Source: Chlorops oryzae (taxonomy: Eukaryota > Arthropoda > Insecta > Diptera > Chloropidae). From it: a stretch of 64,000 nt of DNA. The notes under the pieces are model-generated. The model saw only the letters and a list, made by a program, of their open reading frames with translations. It was not told the origin of the DNA and searched no databases. Each line of letters starts with the position of its first letter. Positions within the stretch are counted from its first letter, which is position 1. Shown in pieces: positions 56,798 to 64,000 of the stretch. A program made the translations under genes and the position numbers. The DNA lies in contig CM035807.1 of the NCBI GenBank assembly GCA_020466095.1, forward strand, positions 53,534,752 through 53,598,751, written 5' to 3'.

Positions 56798-58270
56798 AGG
56801 CCGATGACGAAATAAACCAAAACTGTTCACATTTTGTTGTTGTTTTGCATGTTAAATCGGCTTTTTATCTTCGGATGCGAATTTTGGTTCTATTTGAAGG
56901 TTAAGACAACAGATTTTTATATCAACGTGTAAAGAAATGTTTGAAGAAAAATAGAAAAATATATTTCATTCAAAAAATCAACTTTTTCATTAATAATTTT
57001 GCATTCAAAGAGCCACTTGCTGGAAACGCGCAAGCAATTTCGTTTTCGATCGTCAGTTCGCTTTCAGCGCTGTGAGCGATAACATTGCGAGCGGAGTGTC
57101 GGAATTTTTTCCGCTGTTTTTTATAAACAAAAGCAGAAAACGTCCGCACTTCAGCTTCCCCGCCGGGAGTTATGGTGTGTAAGCACGAGGTTATGACAAA
57201 GTAGGTAGGCCAAAATAAAAACGTTTTGTGCATGAAACGATTCACAAAGTGAATCAACAGATACACTTTATATCTAGTATTGTGTATTGACATCAAAAAG
57301 CAAACCGTAAGCACCGTACTGTGCACATCATTCGTTGTGCTATGCACGTGTTCGAGCACCTCCTGTACACAATTCCGGCTGGGTTACTATGCGATCGCTC
57401 CGACGCACAGTGGAGTATTTAAGCTTAAAAGTCGGACAAAAGTAGAAGGACTTGTCCTAGCCGTATGAAATTTGGCAGCAATCCTCAGATTTAGAAAACT
57501 AAGGAAACTAAATCAAAATTGACCACGCCCATTGCTCCCCCATTTCTTCCCCCCTCTCCCATTGCAAAAACTACTTCTGGCCTAATAACTTTACATATGA
57601 CGGCAAATTTATTGAAAATAAAGAAGGAAGCTTATTAGTGTATACCCTCATAAAAAAATAATATCTCGTTAATATTGAACACGCCCACCACCCACCGCCC
57701 ATGCTCGTATACCCTAAAAAGGTTTCTGGTTGTTAATTTCAATCTATTTTATCAAATTACAAACTAAAATTACGTGTGAAGCATACTAGTGTGCGGCATT
57801 ATCAAAAAATAGTATTCCGTTAATATTGACAACCCTCCCCCTTCCCTTTGCAACCCAAGCCAAGCTGTGGGTGTAAAAGTTATTCTTTGATATTGGTCAG
57901 CTGAAAATTGCGGGAAGATTATATTGTTATGCGCCCCTATAAATAAAAATCAGGCTTAATTAGTTAATGAACGGTAAATTACGGTTAATAAAAACTATTT
58001 CTTCATTTAAAATATGAAGGGTATTTACACCAACTCCGACAGTTCGTTACGTTTTTGTCGGTACTTAACTTTGCATACACTTTGTTTTTAAAATTTTTCA
58101 GAAGCACATAGGAGAATTTGACATAAAGAACCATAACAAAATTTTTTAAGGCGTATTCTATTTTACTATTTTATGAAATAAAATATATAAGAAAAAAAAT
58201 CATTAAACAAATTTTTCAATGTAAGAAATCATTTAGTCTTTAAGAAGGAGTTCTGAAAAAGACAACGAAA
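56798..58270. other. Interior of RAG1-like element, no gene
   Basis: 3' region of the transposase gene. It contains runs of the noncoding repeat type with CCACGCCCA motifs (57523, 57680). The 56970-57359 frame has no recognisable motif. Confidence 0.45.
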
Positions 58271-58710
58271 TCAATCAGAATCACTGTCTGGGAGTTCACA
58301 AGTGATTTGGTCCTCATCATCTTCGTCGTCGGAACTATGACAATTCGGTGTTACAATAAGAAGCATACTAATAGCTTCCTGGGAAAGGGTCTTGATTTTC
58401 TTCTTCTGTTTTTTCCTGCTGCAGCTGAGGTAAGGATCAGACGTCAGCAACAACCTATTTAAAATATCCCTGTTGCAGTCCACTCTAGAAAATTTTCTCG
58501 CGAAGTCTACACGATATTTACGGAAATGTTTGTTCCGGGCTTCAGAAGCCTCCTCTGCAAGCTGTCCGATAGGTACAATGTGGCTTGATATTACTTGCGC
58601 ACCATGCATCAAAATCTTGTGAACTGTGGGTGACATTGGATGCCAACTAAACAGTTGCACGTACAGTGTTGCTGTTGTCTGAGCAAAGTCATCGAATTTC
58701 AAAGGATCTA
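58271..58710 (-). pseudogene. RAG1-like transposase, C-terminal part with third acidic residue
   Basis: An open 143-codon frame after the nested insertion. It contains SPTVHKILMHGAQVISSHIV, PIGQLAEEASEARNKHFRKY and RLLLTSDPYLSC. The Glu in SEARNK (58541-58543) aligns in wording with the RAG1 catalytic Glu region (GNE.x.NK followed by FRRFR). It ends in an acidic, Ser-rich tail (SDDEDDEDQ). The open frame and the preserved Glu show that this part decayed little. Confidence 0.65.
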
Positions 58711-59162
58711 CACACAGAAAAATATGACCCCATAAAATCGATAAGATCCCCTTATTGAACGATTTTATAGAGAAATCTTCTTAAACTATATGAACGATGT
58801 GCTTTTTCCATAGAGAAAACTCTTTGAATGCATAGAGAAAATCTTATTGAATCATTTTAATAGATATCCTCATATATTTAATGTGAATATCTCATTATTT
58901 CTGTTGAAGAATATGGAAAACTTCTTGATATAGTCAAATAATAAGGTGACCATATCAATCAAACTATGTGACATTCTTATAAAAGTGACCTTTTGATAAG
59001 TTATCCTTATCGCTTTAAGAAGAGGCCTTTTTAATATAAAAAGCAAGACTTATTGATTAAAAAAAGTATGTGAATTCCGTATTCATTCCATAGTTTAAAA
59101 AGACAAACCAGTTTTTTTGCACTTACATTGATATAATCAATCTAGCAAGCTGAAATCATATC

Positions 59163-59233
59163 TCGCGATGGCGTAGTTGAAGTGTGCTAGACTTGTAATC
59201 TGGAAGGTCCGAGTTCGAACCCCGCCGCAGGCC
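59163..59233 (+). other. tRNA-like sequence, probably SINE head or tRNA pseudogene
   Basis: Has an A-box-like TGGCGTAGTTGAAG, a foldable anticodon arm with loop CTTGTAA (anticodon TGT, which would be Thr) and a B-box GAGTTCGAACC. Acceptor and T stems pair poorly, so this is not called as a functional tRNA. It lies inside the TA-flanked element. Confidence 0.5.
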
Positions 59234-59489
59234 AAAGAAGTTGTGTAAAAATTGTGGATAAAACAGGCAAGTAAATTTCGAAGGGAAAAATACGGGGAGC
59301 AGAAAGAGTAAGTTGGACACGAACCAATAAAACAAGTTGCTTTCGTCGGGCCTTTCCGAAACGTCACGCATAAGCTCTTTCAAGAAATTCCTATAGAATC
59401 TTTTTTTTAATTTTTTAATCATAAAAACTTTGGTAAAATCTTCTATTTCTCAGTTTTTCCAATAATGTAAATGTTAAATAATCTACTTT

Positions 59490-59565
59490 TCCCAAAAAAA
59501 AAAAAAAAAAAAAAAAAAAAAACGACGCTCGCTGGAGCAGGGATCGAACCCGCCGACCTGGTTTT
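59490..59565 (-). other. Second tRNA-like B-box, next to a long A run
   Basis: An A run of about 30 (59490-59522) is followed by sequence whose complement contains GGTTCGATCCC (59540-59550), a canonical RNA polymerase III B-box. It is opposite in orientation to 59163-59233. Too little of a tRNA fold is present for a gene call. Confidence 0.45.
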
Positions 59566-59740
59566 TTACAAGAATTCATATCAAAATGATAAGTTATCTT
59601 CTTGAATTTTCGTTCAATTTTTCGTTAAAATAAACAATAAGTTTTTCTCTATGGTTTCAATAAGACAATCTTCTTGGATAAAAACCATAGAGAAATCTTA
59701 TTGTTTTTCTTCCATTTTATGTGGTATCGTTTTCTCTGTG

Positions 59741-61216
59741 TATATCATATCCGCTTGATATCACTTCAAGAATGATTTTGAAGTTTTTTATCAAATCTAT
59801 ATTTATTCCAGTAATCCGAGATAAGCATTCAAGATTGTCAAAAAATCTTCTCGACGTATTTCCATCATTACTATTGCCATAACCGACTTTAGGTATATCA
59901 ACAAGAAGGCCCATCTCTTCCTTGAAGCTTTTTTGTATTTTTTGTTTTGTTTCTTTCAAAATACTTTTGTATTTTGCCGTTCGAACTTGCCACTTCTGTA
60001 AGGGAGCTGTCCACATATATAGCATCTCATTGATGAAGTCGTATCAGTCGCGGCATTGCACACCTTTCCATCGACCATTGTGAACAAAAGGGTGTGACCT
60101 ACTTCAACTGAATTTTCCATACCAGTTGTTTCCTTGAGGTTCCTGGCCTGTTCTTCAATATAGCTGATTTCTTCCTTTGTAATATTCTTTGTTTCGTGAA
60201 TGTACTGAGCCCGAATAGGACGACAGAATCGCACTGACGAAGGCACTGGATTTTGCCATAAAATTTTTCCAGTTTCTCCATTAGTAGAAACAACCATTCT
60301 CACTGGTACTAGGGAACTTATAAATATATTGGAATCATCGTCGTCAGCGTTGACAAATTTCTGTTTAAACTGTGTTTGATTAGATCCATCACAGCCCCAT
60401 TTGGATATCAAAGTAAGGTGTTTTTTCTCAAACTCTGATAATGTTTCAATAACATCCTTCAAATACAGAAGTAGTCGCAAAACCGTATGGTCCAGCAGTG
60501 CTTGAAGCTTCACTTCAAATCCAGTTTCAGTAACCTCAATTCTATCTTCAGCAGGATAACAGTCCTTTTTCGCTTTTTTTAAAAGCGAATAGCAACGATA
60601 AATTTCTTTTCGGGACCTTGTATTAATTCCCACTGCCTTCTTGTAAAATTGCCTTCTACAAATAACGCTAAGGCTTCTTGTGGTGAGTATTTTCTCGCAA
60701 TTGGTGCTTTTTTAGCTGACGATATTGCTTTTCGGAACTTTTTAGCTCTGGTAGGCGTTGATATCATTTCTTTCATAATCTTAGACGCATCAACATTTCC
60801 CGAAGTACTTTGACTTACGCTTGCAGCATACGTCAATTCCTCAACAGGCACACAGTCACGTAAATTTTTTGTTCTTCGACACTTGCTTCGATCACTCAGT
60901 TCTCCGAATACTTTTGTTGGTCGGCCTGCTTTGTGGGTCCAAGTAGGTAGTGCTACTGATGCATTTAGCCATTCGTTATTGATTTCAAGGAATCTCTTCT
61001 CAGTATTACGGGCTGCCGACCATCTTTTTCTGAAGCTAGTCTTGAAATACTTTAGAGAACGGCTAAGAACACTTGCTTCTTCGGGTGGACATAAAGTTAT
61101 TTGCGCAATCCTTTGTTCCAACAACGACAACTTTTGTTCAATCATATTTCCTTTGAACTCTTTTATCATGTTATATAGCTCCATCCTTTTTAATTTTTGG
61201 ATTCTGTTCGAAGGAT
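59741..61216 (-). pseudogene. RAG1-like transposase, exon 2 with first two acidic residues
   Basis: Begins after an acceptor (TCATAG, 61217). The N-terminal part has KRWSAARNTEKRFLEINNEW, GRPTKVFGELSDRSKCRR and ALFVEGNFTRRQWELI. A one-base frameshift lies near 60610. The next frame (59956-60633) has KWGCDGSNQ with Asp at 60388-60390, NPVPSSVRFCRPI and FTMVDGKVCNA with Asp at 60070-60072, then CYICG. These match in wording and order the RAG1 core (first Asp in a CDG motif, a P.S....C.P block, second Asp, then C..C). A deletion with frameshift near 60000 leads to KWQVRTAKYK and SNDGNTSRRFF up to SGYDI at the insertion. Confidence 0.65.
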
Positions 61217-61532
61217 CTATGACAAAAAAAATATGAAATAAAAAAATAAGCTTTGTCAATATAATTACAATTTTCCCCATATACTTTGAAGCACTATAAA
61301 AAATGGGGTGCGTTGGGGGGACTTTTTATTTATGTTTCTACTTCCTTAAAGTCATCATTTTATGTCCCCATAAAAATTTTAAGGCGACAAGCTGCGACAC
61401 ATAAACAAAAACACTATTTTATTTCAAATGTATTGAAAAAAAGCACAAAAAATGCCGCTGTAAATTGATGGCTATACAAGTAGAAAATTAGTGGCAAACA
61501 TAATAAAACAAACTTCAGTAAATAGTACTGAC
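61217..61532 (-). other. Intron of RAG1-like transposase gene, 316 bp
   Basis: Donor GTCAGT (61532-61527) and acceptor TCATAG (ending 61217) on the minus strand. Exon 1 ends with one base and exon 2 starts with two, giving an Asp codon at the junction. Confidence 0.65.
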
Positions 61533-61587
61533 CTTCTTTATCCATATTCATAGTGTTCCACTTCTTTAGTGTGCTACACGAAGCCAT
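61533..61587 (-). CDS. RAG1-like transposase exon 1
   Basis: ATG at 61587, 18 codons plus one base: MASCSTLKKWNTMNMDKE. It joins in phase with exon 2 at 61216 (D, PSNRIQKLKRMELYNM). This start is inferred from the splice signals and phase; the family commonly has a short first exon. The promoter should lie in 61590-62129, which has no other gene. Confidence 0.55.
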
Positions 61588-62129
61588 TTAAGACCAAAAA
61601 ACTTTACACTACAAACGAGAGCACCGAGAACAAAAACACGCGTATCGTGCGATAACTGAGTTTCGATTAACGGTGTGGCCACATGTGCGGAAAGTGAGAG
61701 ATGGGAGTCTGCCTATCGATAAATCGATTATCTTGGATGAAAAAATAGTAATTTTTAATGCGGCTCGATTAAATTCAATATTTTCAATTTTGTCGCGGTT
61801 TTTGTGTGAAATACTCCTATGTGCGACGCAGCCAGACCGAAAGAGCTTTGCCGGAAATTTTTCAACCCTCGCACGAGTGAAACCTTGCACAACAAATTAT
61901 GCATGAAAAAGTTATTATTTAAAAAAACCTGAATTTTTAATTTTTCTTGCGACATTTCTCTACATACTAATGCAAAAATCGATAATAAATAATATAAATT
62001 AAAAGAAATATTGGAATTTTAAGATAAAAAGTCGTAGAATAGCATGGGAAACAACAACAATGCCGCTCTCTCTTTTATGTATTTCGTCATTTTCGCTCTC
62101 TGAGAGAATGCTTCAAAATAGCGGTACCC
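61588..62129. other. 5' region of RAG1-like element
   Basis: Presumed promoter and subterminal sequence. Frames at 61609-61955 have no family motif. A CTCTCTGAGAGAG palindrome-like tract lies at about 62095-62107, near the right terminal repeat. Confidence 0.4.
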
Positions 62130-62161
62130 GAAGTGGCGCTATCTTCTTTTCTTGTATCATG
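62130..62161 (-). repeat. Right terminal inverted repeat, 32 bp
   Basis: The exact complement of 56766-56797. Followed directly by the second GTCAATCAT. Confidence 0.92.
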
Positions 62162-62189
62162 GTCAATCATTTGTGAAATTATAATTTTT

Positions 62190-62430
62190 CAGATCGGGCA
62201 TTTTGTTTTTTTAAATTTGACACCAGATTTGAAATCAGCGACCCCAAAAACTCCCTTGTGATAAAGTTTTTTGGAAAAATATCTGTTTTTAAAAAATTTG
62301 GCTGCCATTTGGATCGGCCATTTTGCTATTTTGAAAATCGTATACTAGAATTGAAATTAGCGAACCCAAAAACCCCCTTATCGAAAAAATCATTCTTATT
62401 AGAAAATTTTTTTTAATTTTTGAGGTTTTT
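62190..62430. repeat. Two imperfect approximately 122-bp tandem units
   Basis: Both units contain a GATCGG.CATTTTG start and a (A/G)CGA(A/C)CCCAAAAAC core (about 62238 and 62357). A third diverged core, AGCGACCCCGAAGAC, occurs near 63694. Noncoding. Confidence 0.5.
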
Positions 62431-62646
62431 TTTGGGATTTTCACCCATAGCGCAAACGGTTGCTTTGTAGCAACTTTCTTTCAGTTTTTTCATTAATCGA
62501 TTTATGTTATAGAAATTCAAATATTCAAGATCTCCATGCTTAGAAAAATATCTTTCAAATTCTGACTCCCGATTTCGGTACTCGGAAACTTTTGTACCCG
62601 GTTCTAGAAAGTTTGTTGCTTTAAAAAGAAGCTTCCAATTCCACAC
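62413..62646 (-). pseudogene. SDEHGERF-family sequence, N-terminal part
   Basis: A 77-codon minus-strand frame, KATNFLEPGTKVSEYRNRES followed by EFERYFSKHGDLEYLNFYNI, which matches the beginning of the same arthropod family (a T.VS.YR.RE...YF segment) as 55621-56078. Same strand, and N-terminal to it in coding order. The RAG1-like element lies between, so the two are probably one disrupted copy. Confidence 0.55.
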
Positions 62647-64000
62647 TGTCTTTTGACATGCCTAAAGTCCGCACAAAATCGCTTAAGACAGGTGGTGAAG
62701 CCAGAATAAGGAGAAGTTTTTAGTATTTTCATCATTGTCTCATTCGTCATTGGAACAATTGCGATCTGGGTAACATTCGTCATTCCTTGATTTCGTTAAG
62801 TTCAATTACGATCGGATTTTCGAAAACAGTTTCTTTATTGTCCTTGTCATATAAAATTGGAACCTTTACTGAAGACACTGTCTAATAGACAATGTTCTGT
62901 CTTAAGTTTAGATCTTAGTTACACTGTTCGAAAAAAACAGTATTTTTTACTGTTTTAAGTTTAGATCTTAGTTACACTGTTCGAAAAAAACAGTCTTTTT
63001 TACTGTCAGGTTGATTCCATTCTGATGGACATCTATTTTTAATTGCCTCCTTTACTTTTTTCAAACGATTTTATATTTATCTCAAAGCATTACTTTATAT
63101 GTTGGGAACATAATGTTTTTTAACAAAATCCAATTTAAAAATTTCCTTGTATGCGACTTCAATGTCATCATCTATGGGCTTTCTCAATTGGGTCACTTCA
63201 TTTTTGCAGCAAACTTAACAAACCACATTTTGCTCGCTATCACACTTGTGAGAAAAAGTGTTTTTTTTTTATATCTTGTTGCATGGTAGTCCAAACTAGC
63301 CAAGTCACCAACTTATGAAGAGCTGCGGTCACATGATAGCGACACCTGCGGGCCTCCTCCGCACCCTGACCAGCCGCCGATACTGGGCTTCCCAGTCCCA
63401 GCATCGTAACACGTTTTTTGCGTGTGTTTGCCATGATGGCGCGAACACCTTACTTAAGGGATTTTTCCGGATAATGGAATATCTCAGTTAGCCACCGTCA
63501 GCGCGTGGAGGATCCATGGATGCAGACACAAGTACAATCACATATTAATCGCAAAAATATATAGTAGAAGTAATCAGATACCCAGATCAAAACAAAACAA
63601 TTTTTCTACGATATTAGATTTCAAAAACTCGAGTTTTTTTAGGTTATGGCAAACTCCTGACCCGAAGGCGTAAAACAGGCATCGGATTTAGAATCAGCGA
63701 CCCCGAAGACATATGATAGAGGTAGTGAGATACCCAGATCAAGTATTTAAAGCAATTGAGTAGTTTGCTGTTAAAATTAGCAGATGATTTAAGAGCTTTT
63801 CGGTTCCTCCTATTTTTTGTATACGATAGAAAAAATCGATTAAAAAAAGTTTCCATATTTCGATTAAGTTCTCTATGAAAATTTAAATTTGTACAGTAAG
63901 TAGTCCTCGATCATATCCAAAAAAAAAAAAAATGGAAGTGCAAGGACCTCACAGTTAGACTCCGTCGAGGACCACCGTGCCCCTTTATCGAAAAGCAGAG
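62647..64000. other. No gene seen; 53-bp tandem repeat
   Basis: AT-rich. A near-perfect tandem pair of 53 bp is at 62901-62953 and 62954-63006 (core TTTAGATCTTAGTTACACTG). A short GC-richer patch at 63320-63430 encodes a minus-strand Arg-rich peptide of unknown type. ATACCCAGATCA repeats at 63577 and 63730. No gene call is possible. Confidence 0.45.

Larger units (their letters stand above)
58711..59740. mobile_element. 1,030-bp TA-flanked element inside the transposase gene
   Basis: Flanked by TA (58709-58710 and 59741-59742). The ends are imperfect inverted repeats (CACACAGAAAAAT at the left, CACAGAGAAAACG at the right, followed by CATAAAAT on both). It interrupts the coding sequence between Ile of SGYDI and Asp of DPLKFDD. 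Taking out the element and one TA rejoins them in frame. Repeated CATAGAGAAA.TCTTATTG motifs lie near both ends. There is no transposase inside, so it is non-autonomous. The TA duplication suggests the Tc1/mariner group (inference). Confidence 0.78.
56766..62161 (-). mobile_element. RAG1/Transib-like DNA transposon, 5,396 bp, 32-bp TIRs, 9-bp duplication
   Basis: The ends are perfect 32-bp inverted repeats (56766-56797 and 62130-62161) beginning CATGATACAAGAAAAG. Directly outside both is GTCAATCAT (56757-56765 and 62162-62170). Inside the repeats both ends share a weaker ATGACGAAATA subterminal match. A spliced transposase gene runs on the minus strand (61587 to 58271) and is split by a 1,030-bp TA-flanked element. 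The transposase resembles the RAG1/Transib core, but Transib elements make 5-bp duplications, so assignment to a known superfamily is not secure. Confidence 0.8.

Noticed and set aside
59163..59233. Functional tRNA-Thr (anticodon TGT) gene
   Set aside because: Anticodon arm and B-box are good, but acceptor and T stems pair poorly and it lies inside a transposon; treated as tRNA-like or SINE-derived.
63240..63434. 64-residue Arg-rich minus-strand gene
   Set aside because: Short, compositionally biased, no motif, no splice signals or neighbours to support it.
1..64000. CRISPR arrays, operons or prokaryotic genes
   Set aside because: No regularly spaced direct repeats and no compact co-directional genes; the sequence is clearly eukaryotic repeat-rich DNA.

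Overview
The window looks like gene-poor, repeat-saturated nuclear DNA from an insect, most likely a fly (inference). The evidence is AT-rich noncoding sequence, CAA/TTG microsatellites, short GT-AG introns, and a typical dipteran transposon set: BEL/Pao and Ty3/gypsy LTR elements (two with env-like remnants), Jockey-like and CR1-like non-LTR elements, mariner, hAT and a RAG1/Transib-like DNA transposon. There is no prokaryotic gene organisation, rRNA, CRISPR array or convincing functional tRNA. Nearly every long reading frame is transposon-derived, and most are broken by stops, frameshifts, deletions or nested insertions.

Layout. 1-3550: 5' part of a minus-strand BEL/Pao element (gag, leader, primer site, LTR). 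About 3600-8160: a decayed plus-strand Jockey-like element split by an almost pristine 1,288-bp mariner (6322-7609) with an open 341-codon transposase. 8381-8592 and 15840-15967: two minus-strand, phase-compatible exons that look like host coding sequence. The intron between them holds a complete BEL/Pao element (9193-15354) with 390-bp LTRs and a matching 6-bp target duplication. 16415-28624: a decayed gypsy element with both LTRs, interrupted by a 780-bp hAT-type element (19799-20578, 8-bp target duplication), a 3'-truncated Jockey-like element, and a fragment of a repetitive arthropod protein family recognisable by SDEHGERF. 30540-31336: a C48/Ulp1-type peptidase-like sequence with its catalytic Cys replaced. 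31520-35682: env and pol of a second, minus-strand gypsy element. 35690-42400: a minus-strand CR1-like element whose two ORFs are separated by 3 kb of other repeats, including a near-identical 511-bp tandem duplication and an N-terminal remnant of a RAG1-like transposase. 42660-43840: an isolated gag. 44124-48444: a Ty3/gypsy element with LTRs of only about 100 bp and an intron-like insertion inside its RT. 50250-55320: a third BEL/Pao element. 55621-62646: an SDEHGERF-family sequence that appears split by a 5,396-bp DNA transposon (56766-62161).

The most interesting object is that 5,396-bp element. It has perfect 32-bp terminal inverted repeats and a 9-bp direct duplication (GTCAATCAT), and it encloses a spliced, RAG1-core-like transposase gene whose three candidate acidic residues are all present. 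It is itself split by a 1,030-bp TA-flanked element carrying tRNA-like sequences. The 9-bp duplication does not match the 5 bp expected of Transib elements. Second is a 356-bp insertion in the short-LTR Ty3 element that begins GT, ends AG and sits exactly between two codons of a conserved RT motif, like an intron. Third is the pair of host-like exons, whose joining phase agrees across a transposon-filled intron.
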